The notes: a model not told the origin generated them from the sequence alone. Shown: positions 17,027 to 24,811, counted from the first letter of the stretch. The stretch is DNA of 32,926 bases from Candidatus Collierbacteria bacterium (GCA_903884375.1 CAISER010000021.1:1-32926), one strand, 5' to 3'. Program-made: numbers and translations.

Positions 17027-17270
17027 CTTTTTTGGCGGCAGCAATTTGTTCTGATCGTTGTGTTTCTCGGAGAGATCTCTTACAAGTAGTACAAACCTTA
17101 ATTTTTACTTTTGTACCCTCAATTACAAGATGATGAACATGAAGATTGGGTTTACGAATTTTTTTAATTCTTCGTTTGGAAAAACTTACCAAATTAATAT
17201 GTTGAACTCCCTTACCACAAATGGCACACTGAAGTTTCCCCTTTTCGGGCTGTTTTTCTGTTTGTTTCAT
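17019..17270 (-). CDS. rpmB: Large ribosomal subunit protein bL28
   Basis: An 83-aa protein from the ATG at 17270. The track uses a GTG two codons earlier. It has the zinc-binding arrangement CAICGKG near the N-terminus and CTTCKRSLRE near the C-terminus, with basic KRRIKKIRKPNLHVHH between, matching bL28's VSxSxxxxKR...PNL pattern. The extended N-terminus (MKQTEKQPEKGKLQ) is unusual. TAAAAT ends seven nt before the ATG and there is no Shine-Dalgarno, so the message is probably leaderless. The promoter overlaps that of the divergent M50 protease gene. Confidence 0.88.
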   Translation of the reverse strand: MKQTEKQPEKGKLQCAICGKGVQHINLVSFSKRRIKKIRKPNLHVHHLVIEGTKVKIKVCTTCKRSLRETQRSEQIAAAKKGV

Positions 17271-17280
17271 GGGCACAATT

Positions 17281-17309
17281 TTAACATATTTTTCGCTTCA
17301 AGGTATACT
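17281..17309 (+). promoter_or_regulatory. Predicted promoter of the M50 protease gene
   Basis: TTAACA, 17-nt spacer, TATACT, a good sigma-70-type match. The -10 box is 12 nt before the ATG (a second TAAAAT lies 7 nt before it), so the leader is a few nt at most. Its -35 box overlaps the minus-strand TAAAAT of bL28, so the two promoters compete for the same DNA. Confidence 0.55.
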
Positions 17310-17321
17310 AAAATAGAACTT

Positions 17322-17948
17322 ATGATATTTAGCATACTAGGAGTCCTTCTTTCTGTCGTCTACCTTGTTTTAGCTGTGGCCATTCATGAATTTGCTCATG
17401 CCGCAACCGCCGACAGGCTTGGAGACCCAACAGCTAGAGCTGCCGGACGATTAACTCTCAATCCTTTCGCTCATATAGATCCCGTGGGTACCATCGTCTT
17501 ACCTCTTTCACTGATGCTTCTATCGGGTGGTAGTTTTGCTTTTGGCTGGGGTAAACCAACTCCATACGACGAATATAATCTCCAAAGCCCCCGCCGCGAT
17601 GTCGGTCTTATTTCGGTTGCTGGACCAATCAGCAATCTATTTCTTGCCTCTATCGTCGCTTTAGCTATCCACTATCTTCCTTATTCTTTTTCGCTGTTTT
17701 TAATTCCTTTTGTAGTTGTCAATATTAGTCTTGCAGTATTTAATCTTATCCCTGTTGGACCACTCGACGGTCAAAAAATTCTTTTTGCTCTGCTTCCACG
17801 CGATTTAGCCTATGAGTTTCAAACAATAATGAATAAATATGGCACTCTTATTCTCATCCTTCTTATCTTCCCTATTTTCGGAAGTTCACCTGTTATGGCC
17901 ATTCTTGATCCAGCCATTCGATTTCTCATCCACCTTCTTCTGCCATAA
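17322..17948 (+). CDS. M50-family (site-2-type) membrane metalloprotease
   Basis: The track ORF starts at 17058, antisense to bL28; the real start is the ATG at 17322 (MIFSILGVLLSVVYLVLAVA), giving 208 aa. The first membrane helix contains the zinc motif HEFAHAATADRLGD (HExxH). A later segment has FNLIPVGPLDGQKILFALLP, the NxxPxxxLDG motif that supplies the third zinc ligand. There are five to six hydrophobic segments and no PDZ domain, so it is of the compact, rhomboid-like-sized M50B type. Such proteases cut substrates within the membrane. The substrate is unknown. The GWGKPTPYDEYNLQSPRRDV loop is typical of the family. Confidence 0.9.
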   Translation: MIFSILGVLLSVVYLVLAVAIHEFAHAATADRLGDPTARAAGRLTLNPFAHIDPVGTIVLPLSLMLLSGGSFAFGWGKPTPYDEYNLQSPRRDVGLISVAGPISNLFLASIVALAIHYLPYSFSLFLIPFVVVNISLAVFNLIPVGPLDGQKILFALLPRDLAYEFQTIMNKYGTLILILLIFPIFGSSPVMAILDPAIRFLIHLLLP

Positions 17949-18019
17949 AATCCAAGGCTTTACATTTCTTTTTAATTATTGAAGGAAAAGTATTGAAGAT
18001 TGGTCAAATAAATAACCAA

Positions 18020-18664
18020 TCACAAGGCTCGTTTTCTGGAAATAAAGCTAAAGACACCCACAATTAGAAGCAGTGCTCCAAAGCCAAACAAGGCAATTTT
18101 CAAAACAGTTGACAAAGCACCTCCGATTCCCTGACCGGCAGATACCTCCGCAACCGGAGTTATTGCCTCTTCTCCTGTCTTTACAGGAGAGGTTTTTACA
18201 ATATTTTTTGAGGTGGGTGTCGGAGTCACAGTTATAGTCGCTCCAGAATTAACTTTGTCAGATTCAAAATTAATTTGTTGTACCTGTCCGGTAAGTAGAA
18301 TCGCCTCAGAAGGTTTATTCCCATATCCATCGGACTCGGCGGTGATATAAAGTTCTAAAAATTTTACATCCGTAGCCGTTGCTAATTTACCATTGACAAT
18401 CTCACCTAGTCTTCTGGTTTTTCCATTTTCTTCATTTAACCAGACAACATAACGGTTTTGTTCCGGAGATAAAGCTGTTTTTAGGTCACGGCAAGTCATC
18501 AATACTCGATAAGTACCATCTACAAACACCGAGGTTGCAAAACAAGCTCCGCTTACTCCAGCACCTCTCATCAGCACCGTCCCCTCATTGGCAAAAGCAA
18601 TCTTGGGCAGTACTAATAATCCCCACAAAACAACTGTAAACAAACCTAAATATAATTTCTTCAT
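18020..18664 (-). CDS. Secreted C-terminally anchored protein, unknown function
   Basis: A 214-aa protein with an N-terminal signal peptide (MKKLYLGLFTVVLWGLLVLP, cleavage likely after AFA), a beta-rich exported domain of about 120 residues, and a Thr/Pro/Ser linker (ITVTPTPTSKN). It ends with a membrane helix and basic tail FSFISRKRAL. The layout resembles surface proteins anchored by a C-terminal helix. It has three Cys in the exported domain that may pair. The gene has weak transcription marks; a 7-bp GATTGGT/ACCAATC inverted repeat lies at its stop codon but without a T-run. No family is recognised. Confidence 0.7.
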   Translation of the reverse strand: MKKLYLGLFTVVLWGLLVLPKIAFANEGTVLMRGAGVSGACFATSVFVDGTYRVLMTCRDLKTALSPEQNRYVVWLNEENGKTRRLGEIVNGKLATATDVKFLELYITAESDGYGNKPSEAILLTGQVQQINFESDKVNSGATITVTPTPTSKNIVKTSPVKTGEEAITPVAEVSAGQGIGGALSTVLKIALFGFGALLLIVGVFSFISRKRAL

Positions 18665-18687
18665 ATAGAAATATTGTACCGCAAATC

Positions 18688-20202
18688 CTAAAGCTTTTTC
18701 ACCATATAACTACCCTCAAGGAAATATCCAAGTTTCCGATAATACTCTCTCGTTCCAATTGCCGAAATCACCGCCATTTTTTTATAACCTCTCTCACGAG
18801 CCACTTCTTCTGCTTTTATCATTAGTCGTTTCCCTAAACCTCTATGCTGTGTCTTTATTCCATCTGTGGTATCAATCTCGACCACCTGACCATAGGTATG
18901 TACCTCACGGACAATCGCAGCACCCCTTAACTCATCAAAAAGCAGCTTTTCGGTTTCAAGGGGTAATCTCAAACGCAACATGGCAAATATATTGTCTTTA
19001 TTCTCATATGACATAAATAACTCATTACCTCCCAAACTTTCTCTTTCGTTAATCAATAGATCAATTTTTGTATCGTAAATTCCTCCTCTAACTTCTCGAC
19101 AGCGTATACAAAGACACTTCCTACCTACCTTTTCCAGTTCTTTTTGTAACACTTGTCGAAGATTAGTTCTGGCAGTCCCAGCCGATATCCATTTTTTGCT
19201 AATGTCGCGGATTAATCTATCTATCCGGCACCAAACTGGTGTTTGCGCTTTGATTTCTTTTAATACCTTAATTAATTGCTCTTCTCCATAAGGTTTGTAT
19301 TCTCCCCGCTTCCACATTTCATACATTTCTGTTCCTTCAATCGTCATTGCCGGATAAACTTTTAAATAATCTGGACCAAACTGTGAATCTTCAAACATCA
19401 TTTTGGCCATTTTGATGTCTTTTCTAGGATTACTTCCCGGCAAGTTTGGCATCAAGTGATAACAAATTTTAAGTCCTGCGTTTCGGCACCATCGTGTTGC
19501 TTCGGCAACTTCTACCAAGTTGTGACCTCTCTTAATTTTCTTTAATATTTTTTCATCAAAAGCCTGAACTCCTAACTGTACCTTGGTTACTCCTAATTCT
19601 CGCCATAACTTCACCTCGGCTTCGGTGACCCAATCCGGCCTGGTTTCCACGGAAATACCAACAATTCTTTTCTCGGCTGTCTCATTGTATTTTTGCGCCT
19701 CGGACAAACTATTGCTAATTACACCATTTACCGCATCAAACATCCTTTTGAAAAATTCTCGTTTATATTTTTCAGGGTAACTGCCAAAAGTTCCTCCAAT
19801 TACAATCAAATCTATTTTGCTGGTGATGTGTCCCGTTTCCTCCATCTGCCTTATCCTGCCTTCAACTTGTTTAAAGGGGTCAAAATCCAACAACTTGGCT
19901 CTTTGTGCCGCCGGTTCATCGGAAAGATACGATTTGGGCATTCCTTTCTCTGAAGGGCAATAAATACACTCACCCGGACAAAAGTATGGTTTCATCATCA
20001 CGGCAAATGGCGCTACTCCTGACTCCGTTCTCACTCCTCGGGTTTTCATAGCTTCTATTAGCTCGGGATCCGTTAAATATGGCCAAATTTCCGAGTTTTT
20101 AGGCATTTTACTTAACTTCTTTGACCACATCCGTCGATAATCCTCAATATTTTCGAGAGTCAATTTTTCATTGTCCTTCCGCACTAATTCTTCAATAGTC
20201 AT
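18688..20202 (-). CDS. elp3: Elp3-type tRNA wobble-uridine modifying radical SAM/GNAT enzyme
   Basis: A 504-aa protein with the two-domain Elp3 layout. The radical SAM cysteines are C75, C79 and C82 in KPYFCPGECIYCPSEKG, a C-x3-C-x2-C spacing. The following IVIGGTFGSYPEKYKREFFK and the KVQLGVQAFDEKILKKIKRG stretch match Elp3. The C-terminal GNAT part reads QHRGLGKRLMIKAEEVARER and ends AIGTREYYRKLGYFLEGSYM, a hallmark of Elp3. Known family chemistry is acetyl-CoA-dependent formation of 5-carboxymethyl-U34. A zinc-binding CIRCREVRGG segment is also visible. TACAAT lies seven nt before the ATG with no Shine-Dalgarno. A Trm9-like methyltransferase, which could use the product, is 1.2 kb away. 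Confidence 0.93.
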   Translation of the reverse strand: MTIEELVRKDNEKLTLENIEDYRRMWSKKLSKMPKNSEIWPYLTDPELIEAMKTRGVRTESGVAPFAVMMKPYFCPGECIYCPSEKGMPKSYLSDEPAAQRAKLLDFDPFKQVEGRIRQMEETGHITSKIDLIVIGGTFGSYPEKYKREFFKRMFDAVNGVISNSLSEAQKYNETAEKRIVGISVETRPDWVTEAEVKLWRELGVTKVQLGVQAFDEKILKKIKRGHNLVEVAEATRWCRNAGLKICYHLMPNLPGSNPRKDIKMAKMMFEDSQFGPDYLKVYPAMTIEGTEMYEMWKRGEYKPYGEEQLIKVLKEIKAQTPVWCRIDRLIRDISKKWISAGTARTNLRQVLQKELEKVGRKCLCIRCREVRGGIYDTKIDLLINERESLGGNELFMSYENKDNIFAMLRLRLPLETEKLLFDELRGAAIVREVHTYGQVVEIDTTDGIKTQHRGLGKRLMIKAEEVARERGYKKMAVISAIGTREYYRKLGYFLEGSYMVKKL

Positions 20203-20227
20203 CTGCTATATTGTACCTGAAATCACG

Positions 20228-20254
20228 AAAAAGCCCTGACTCTTACATCAGGGC
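20228..20254 (-). terminator. Intrinsic terminator after the 94-aa gene
   Basis: Perfect 7-bp stem GCCCTGA/TCAGGGC with an 8-nt loop, followed on the minus strand by five Ts. It separates the SDR/94-aa operon from the Elp3 gene. Confidence 0.8.
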
Positions 20255-20264
20255 AAATCAAAAT

Positions 20265-20549
20265 TTATTTCGGGAATGACAGTCTTCGAATACTAACACA
20301 TACGGCATTTTTAACATCAAACATGATTGTTTCATCGCATAATGGGCTTTGTTCCACATTATCTCGGATAAAATTGGTAAGTTCTTTCTCCGTCTTTACT
20401 CTTGTTAATTTTGCCTCATTGTCTGGATCAATATCCAACCACACTTCTTTTTCGCTGTCTCGGTATGCGATATAAAATAAAGCTCCGTAAACACAAAACG
20501 GGACCTCAATCAAAGAAATTTCTCTCAACCAATCAAACAATTCTTTCAT
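20265..20549 (-). CDS. Hypothetical protein, 94 aa
   Basis: The track starts at 20621. AAGGAGG four nt before the ATG at 20549 sets the start (MKELFDWLREISLIEVPF). The protein is soluble, acidic in the middle (DIDPDNEAKLTRVKTEKELT), and has a Cys-containing C-terminal half. I do not recognise a family. It lies 46 nt downstream of the SDR gene on the same strand and is followed by a terminator, so the two are probably one operon. Confidence 0.7.
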   Translation of the reverse strand: MKELFDWLREISLIEVPFCVYGALFYIAYRDSEKEVWLDIDPDNEAKLTRVKTEKELTNFIRDNVEQSPLCDETIMFDVKNAVCVSIRRLSFPK

Positions 20550-20595
20550 CGTTCCTCCTTTAAAATTGATACACCAAACATTCTCTTTATGGCCA

Positions 20596-21366
20596 TTAAG
20601 ACGACAAAAATCCACCATCAACCGGAATCATTGCCCCTTGCACGTAACTAGCCATATCACTTGCCAAAAACAATATCACTTTAGCCACTTCTTCAGGTTT
20701 CCCCCATCTACCTAGGGCCAACCGTTGTTGAAAATCAAAACCGGTTTGCATTAAATCAAAACGAAAGTTAATTAAAGCTTCTCTTATAAGAAATATCGTG
20801 CCTGATGTTTTGATTGCTCCAGGTAAAACAACGTTTGCTCGAAAACCGTTTTTGCCATAATCTCTGGCTATTGATCTTGTTAGGGAAATTACTCCCGCCT
20901 TACTTATACTATAAGGTATTAAATCTTTTTTAAAAGGAAGAATCGCTTCAATCGAAGCAGTATTCACGATAATTCCACCTTTTTTACCACGGTGATTAAT
21001 AAAATGTCTGCACATCCAAAAGACTGAATTCGTATTGACATCAATTGTCTTTTGATACTCCTCCTTGGAAATTGTTAAGTAGTTTTGTGCCGGAAAGATC
21101 CCCGCATTGTTTATCAATATTCCCGGACACTCATCGATCTTCTGCCAAAACTCACTTATCTGGTCTGAATTGCTCACATCAACCGGAAAAACTTCATGTT
21201 CACTAGGATGGACAAGACGCTTAACTGTTTTCAGCATCCCCTTTGTGTTGATATCCAAAAGAAGCACTTTACATCCGCATTCGGCAAAAAGTTTAGCTGT
21301 CGCTCTTCCTATGCCCGACGAAGCGCCTGTAATGATTACACTTTTACCACTTAAATTGATGTCCAC
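20596..21366 (-). CDS. Short-chain dehydrogenase/reductase
   Basis: The track starts at 21435, but AAGGAGG (21372-21378) lies five nt before a GTG at 21366, giving 256 aa. It begins with the NAD(P)-binding motif SVIITGASSGIGRATAKLFA. NNAG follows in ILINNAGIFPA and the catalytic Ser, Tyr and Lys are in VNTASIEAILPFKKDLIPYS and SKAGVISLTR. The acidic VLLLDINTKG at the end of beta-2 favours NAD over NADP (inference). Its C-terminus (SYVQGAMIPVDGGFLSS) is typical of classical SDRs. The substrate is unknown. The leader carries GTACTTTAAAAAGGAGG, shared with other SD-led genes in the window. Confidence 0.9.
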   Translation of the reverse strand: MDINLSGKSVIITGASSGIGRATAKLFAECGCKVLLLDINTKGMLKTVKRLVHPSEHEVFPVDVSNSDQISEFWQKIDECPGILINNAGIFPAQNYLTISKEEYQKTIDVNTNSVFWMCRHFINHRGKKGGIIVNTASIEAILPFKKDLIPYSISKAGVISLTRSIARDYGKNGFRANVVLPGAIKTSGTIFLIREALINFRFDLMQTGFDFQQRLALGRWGKPEEVAKVILFLASDMASYVQGAMIPVDGGFLSS

Positions 21367-21428
21367 ATCTGCCTCCTTTTTAAAGTACTTCATCGGTATT
21401 TTACTCCAACACTGATAAAATGTCTCTA

Positions 21429-22064
21429 ATGGCACCAGAAGAACATATCACCTCTGTAAAAAACACTTACGATACCATCGGAAAGGAGTTTTCTGCATCT
21501 CGTCAATATATCTGGCCTGACTTAAAACCATTTCTTTCGAAGATAAAACCTTCTTCGTCCATTCTTGATGTCGGCTGTGGTAACGGTCGGCTTCTTCTTG
21601 GCTTACCCAATAATATTAAATACACCGGCTTAGACAACAGTAAAGAACTCCTTTTGTCCGCCAAAAAATCTCATCCTGACAATAAGTTTATCGAAACCGA
21701 CATCACCAAACAAACCGCTTGGGACACTCTTCCCCGGTTCGACTATATCTGTTGCGTTGCTGTACTTCATCATCTTTCAACACAAAAGGATCAGCTTTTT
21801 GTTCTAGAACAAATCAAGAAACACTTAAAACCCCATGGGAAAATCTTAATTACTGTTTGGAACCTTTGGCAACCAAAATATCTAAAATATCATTTTGATA
21901 TAAAAACTAAACTGCAAAACTGGCATTATCTATACGTTCCTTTCCAGAACAGACCTCGTTTTTGTTTTGCCTTCACCACTCATTATCTTAGAATTCTTTT
22001 AAAAAAAGCTAATTTAAAACTCAACATCGATAAATCCTCGCACAATTATCTACTTTGGGAATAA
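21429..22064 (+). CDS. Trm9/ALKBH8-like SAM-dependent tRNA methyltransferase
   Basis: A class I methyltransferase of 211 aa. It starts with NTYDTIGKEFSASRQYIWPD, similar to the YxxIAxxFxxTRxxxWP opening of the Trm9/ALKBH8 family. It continues with motif I SILDVGCGNGRLLLGLPNN and the VAVLHHLSTQKDQLFVLEQI post-motif, then ends with PHGKILITVWNLWQP. The C-terminal TTHYLRILLKKANL corresponds to the family's end. Trm9 methylates 5-carboxymethyl-U34 to the methyl ester, using the product of Elp3. The substrate is inferred from family and context; other small methylations are possible. The track starts at an earlier ATG (21420). The ATG at 21429, 7 nt after TAAAAT, fits the leaderless pattern. Confidence 0.72.
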   Translation: MAPEEHITSVKNTYDTIGKEFSASRQYIWPDLKPFLSKIKPSSSILDVGCGNGRLLLGLPNNIKYTGLDNSKELLLSAKKSHPDNKFIETDITKQTAWDTLPRFDYICCVAVLHHLSTQKDQLFVLEQIKKHLKPHGKILITVWNLWQPKYLKYHFDIKTKLQNWHYLYVPFQNRPRFCFAFTTHYLRILLKKANLKLNIDKSSHNYLLWE

Positions 22065-22090
22065 CCTGTATTTTGTGTTAGTCTTATTTT

Positions 22091-23209
22091 ATGGAAAACA
22101 TTATTGAAAATCTCTTCAGTAAAGGCAAGAAAACTCCTGAACCGCAAAAACCACTTAAATTCCACGAACATCCAAAAGAAAAAATCATTGTGACAGCAAG
22201 ATCATTTGAAGAGGTGATGACAGATCTTAGGCTTCCCGACTCATACTTTACTCCAAATCAAAAGGTGCTATCCGTAGGTGAAGGCTTGTCTTCATTTGCT
22301 AGTACACTAAAAGAAAAAGGAGTGAGTTGTGTTGCCGTCGATCAGATTTATGCCTTAGGAAGCAGATTGCTTGACTCACAAACAATGGCAGAAGCCGAAG
22401 ACGAGTTAAATCTGTCTAGTCAAAAACCGATTCATGTTGCACAAATGGATATTGATAATCGCCAAGGTGACTTAGTAATTAGGGAAAGAAGACCCGATAT
22501 TGATCAAATGGTTGCTGCAGACGCTGCCGCATTACCATTTCCCAACGAATGTTTTGATGTTGTTGTCGCCGAGTATCTTACCCTATACGTCGACCTAGAA
22601 AAAACAATTCCGGAATTAATTAGGGTTTTAAAACCTGGAGGCGAAATAAGACTGGGTGGCGTGGGCTTAGGTTTACTTATTAATCAAAAAATTATTGACG
22701 ATAAATTTAATGTTGAAGGCAGAAACGTCTCCCCAGCACTCAAAATGGACGAAGCCTTCCAGTGGCTAGGTCAGCAAGATAATATATTTGTCTGGGCAAT
22801 ATTAGATGGGATTCCAGATAATAGAAAATATAGTACTAATATTAATGCCATCCTACTAGACAAGTTCGGAGAACCCTCCTACATTGCTGGGACTCTAATC
22901 ATCAAAAAAAATTCACCTGTTCAACCCGTGGTGGGCAGAATGGATAATATTGAAAATTTGAAAGGCAAATACTGCTATAAAAATCATATATTTGGTGGTC
23001 TTTATCCCACCGATTATCCACTGCTAGGGCAAACAGTGGCCTTGAATATGGGTGTCAAAGAAACCACTATCGAAAAAGGATTTCTCCAAAAAAGTAAGAA
23101 AATAACTCATATTAAAAAAGAGGGATTCTTTGTCGAAAGTCTAATGAATATTTGTTATAAACATATGAGTGAAATTAGAGAAAAGTTATCTCAGACTGGA
23201 AAAATCTAA
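22091..23209 (+). CDS. Class I SAM-dependent methyltransferase-like protein
   Basis: A 372-aa protein. The central part is a Rossmann methyltransferase: motif I QKVLSVGEGLSSFASTLKEK (the usual DVGxGxG is SVGEGLS), motif II VAVDQIYALG, and the ALPFPNECFDVVVAEYLTLY segment followed by ELIRVLKPGGEIRLGG. The N-terminus is unusual and Lys/Pro-rich (FSKGKKTPEPQKPLKFHEHP). The C-terminal third is a large unknown extension (KGKYCYKNHIFGGLYPTDYP) that may bind the substrate. Substrate and pathway cannot be told. It follows the Trm9-like gene by 26 nt on the same strand and may share its transcript, or start from its own TAGTCT box 6 nt before the ATG. Confidence 0.7.
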   Translation: MENIIENLFSKGKKTPEPQKPLKFHEHPKEKIIVTARSFEEVMTDLRLPDSYFTPNQKVLSVGEGLSSFASTLKEKGVSCVAVDQIYALGSRLLDSQTMAEAEDELNLSSQKPIHVAQMDIDNRQGDLVIRERRPDIDQMVAADAAALPFPNECFDVVVAEYLTLYVDLEKTIPELIRVLKPGGEIRLGGVGLGLLINQKIIDDKFNVEGRNVSPALKMDEAFQWLGQQDNIFVWAILDGIPDNRKYSTNINAILLDKFGEPSYIAGTLIIKKNSPVQPVVGRMDNIENLKGKYCYKNHIFGGLYPTDYPLLGQTVALNMGVKETTIEKGFLQKSKKITHIKKEGFFVESLMNICYKHMSEIREKLSQTGKI

Positions 23210-23236
23210 ATTCTTTAAAAATTACCTGACATTGCC

Positions 23237-23265
23237 TTGACACATCGGTCGATATTTGCCATACT
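23237..23265 (+). promoter_or_regulatory. Predicted promoter of the 389-aa gene
   Basis: Consensus TTGACA, 17-nt spacer, CATACT. The -10 box ends 6 nt before the ATG, so the predicted transcript begins at or next to the start codon. This is the best -35 match I found in the window. Confidence 0.6.
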
Positions 23266-23271
23266 AAACTA

Positions 23272-24441
23272 ATGCCCAACGATGATCTTGGAACTTTCCC
23301 CATGCCACCTCAAACACCAGTAACACCCACAGATACTGTTTCTACAGATATTGCAACACCATTACCTCAAGAACCTAAACCACAACAAATCATTTCCCCC
23401 TCTTTTTCAAATACACCTCTTGCCACTCCTCCTATTATTCCCGAGTCAACTTTGTCCCCAAATCTTCAAACAGCCCCTTTTGAAGAAACTCCTGATGAAA
23501 TTCCTTCATTTGCCACACAGTCATCCCCCAATCTGATTTCCGAACAAGAAAAATTGGTTGAAGCAAATGAAAATTTAATTATTAAACAAACCACTCCGGA
23601 AATAATTACTGCTCCGGAACCGGAACCCAAACCGATACCTGTCTCTCCAACACCAGCAACTCTCCCACCCAAAAGCGGAAGCCATGTTGCTCCTATTATT
23701 ATTGTTGTTCTACTTGTTATTGCCGGTCTAGGTTTGGCCTCTGCGGCCTTTTTGTCCGCCCAAACCAATAAATTAAAAACTCAGCTTACTGAAATCACTC
23801 AAACACTAGAAAAACAAGAGACCACCCTTACTCCCACGCCATCACAAACCGTTTTTGAAATTCCTACACCGACAAATGTTCCAAACGCTACCGAAAGTGC
23901 ACTAGCCACTCCTTCTGCTACCCCTACGATGTCCCTAATTAACTCACTTCAGCCTTTGGCCAATGCTTCTTCTGCTCTACAAAATGCCATCAAACATTCT
24001 CCAAATGCACAATTGATTCTCATCAAAGTCGACAACGCCATGGATCCAAACACTTCCGTTACCAAGTATTTTTTCCGCGAATCACTTAGTACCAAAAAAT
24101 ATTTTTACGTTGCCGTTACCAACAAAGGTATTCCTGAAATAATTGACAAACAAATCTACGTCACCCCCGACGACAATATTCCGTCTCTTAATGATACTGT
24201 TTTAACCAATAAAATGGGTCTTGATCTTGATGAAATTTTAAAATTTACCTATACCCAATGTGCCAATCAAGTTTTGTGTTCATCTGCTCCGGTAAAAGCA
24301 CAATACATTAAAACCGGCTCCGGAATAATTTGGCAGATATCACTTTACACCAAAGGATTAACATCCACACCCCTGCTAATACAAATCGACTCTCAAACCA
24401 AGGCGGTTCTCTACAAATCCCCTGAGTTTGCCAATAAGTAA
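23272..24441 (+). CDS. Pro/Thr-rich membrane-anchored protein with extracellular domain
   Basis: A 389-aa protein with three parts. Residues 1-140 are a disordered Pro/Thr/Ser/Glu-rich region. A single membrane helix follows at about 143-165 (PIIIVVLLVIAGLGLASAAF). The third part is an exterior section starting with a coiled-coil (TNKLKTQLTEITQTLEKQET), a Thr/Pro linker, and a globular beta-rich domain containing two Cys (TYTQCANQVLCSS). With no signal peptide, the N-terminus is likely cytoplasmic (type II topology). Function is unknown. It has a strong predicted promoter directly before the ATG. Confidence 0.7.
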   Translation: MPNDDLGTFPMPPQTPVTPTDTVSTDIATPLPQEPKPQQIISPSFSNTPLATPPIIPESTLSPNLQTAPFEETPDEIPSFATQSSPNLISEQEKLVEANENLIIKQTTPEIITAPEPEPKPIPVSPTPATLPPKSGSHVAPIIIVVLLVIAGLGLASAAFLSAQTNKLKTQLTEITQTLEKQETTLTPTPSQTVFEIPTPTNVPNATESALATPSATPTMSLINSLQPLANASSALQNAIKHSPNAQLILIKVDNAMDPNTSVTKYFFRESLSTKKYFYVAVTNKGIPEIIDKQIYVTPDDNIPSLNDTVLTNKMGLDLDEILKFTYTQCANQVLCSSAPVKAQYIKTGSGIIWQISLYTKGLTSTPLLIQIDSQTKAVLYKSPEFANK

Positions 24442-24506
24442 ATTTACTTTGTAGTGTCTCTGTGATATATTTCCACAAAAGTACTTTTATTAAAAAAGGA
24501 GAGTCT

Positions 24507-24776
24507 ATGGTAACAATAGAGATTCAGTGTCTAGACTGTCAAGGAACAGGAATATATCATGGCTTTGCCGAACCGGTAGGTGTCGGTGTTATCTGTCTCG
24601 AGTGTAATGGGAAAGGAGGCATAAAAATATCCTACACTCCTTTTACCGGAAGAATTATTCGAGATGATATCCATACCGTCTACCGATCACGAGGAAATTT
24701 TATCCCTACAGGAATCGGACCAATCGGAAATTCAATCACCTATCAGGATTTTCTTAAAGGAAAAAAACCGAAATAA
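24507..24776 (+). CDS. Small protein with DnaJ-type CxxCxGxG zinc motifs
   Basis: The track starts at 24462, but GGAGAG before the ATG at 24507 sets the start, giving 89 aa. It carries two CxxCxGxG elements, CLDCQGTG and CLECNGKG, which together can hold one zinc as in DnaJ cysteine-rich domains and related small proteins. There is no J-domain. The C-terminal half (SYTPFTGRIIRDDIHTVYRS and FIPTGIGPIGNSITYQDFL) looks like a conserved separate domain. The role is not known; a chaperone link cannot be claimed. The leader AAAAGTACTTTTATTAAAAA resembles other SD-led genes. Confidence 0.75.
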   Translation: MVTIEIQCLDCQGTGIYHGFAEPVGVGVICLECNGKGGIKISYTPFTGRIIRDDIHTVYRSRGNFIPTGIGPIGNSITYQDFLKGKKPK

Positions 24777-24782
24777 ATATCG

Positions 24783-24811
24783 AAACCGGACCAAAAAAGG
24801 TCCGGTTTTTT
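24783..24811 (+). terminator. Intrinsic terminator after the zinc-motif gene
   Basis: Perfect 10-bp stem AAACCGGACC/GGTCCGGTTT, AAAAAA loop and a run of Ts. It sits 7 nt past the stop. The opposite strand has a T-run too but faces the tRNA-Tyr 3' end, so it may also stop the tRNA transcript. Confidence 0.9.

Noticed and set aside
17058-17321. N-terminal extension of the M50 protease in the ORF track
   Set aside because: It is antisense to bL28, has no protease features, and a promoter plus ATG lie at 17281-17322.
17998-18021. Terminator at the stop of the secreted protein gene
   Set aside because: The GATTGGT/ACCAATC inverted repeat overlaps the stop codon and has no T-run on either strand.
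18688-20202. Elp3 cysteine spacing as a loss of function
   Set aside because: The C-x3-C-x2-C arrangement is a normal radical SAM spacing and the rest of both domains is intact, so it was not raised as a finding.
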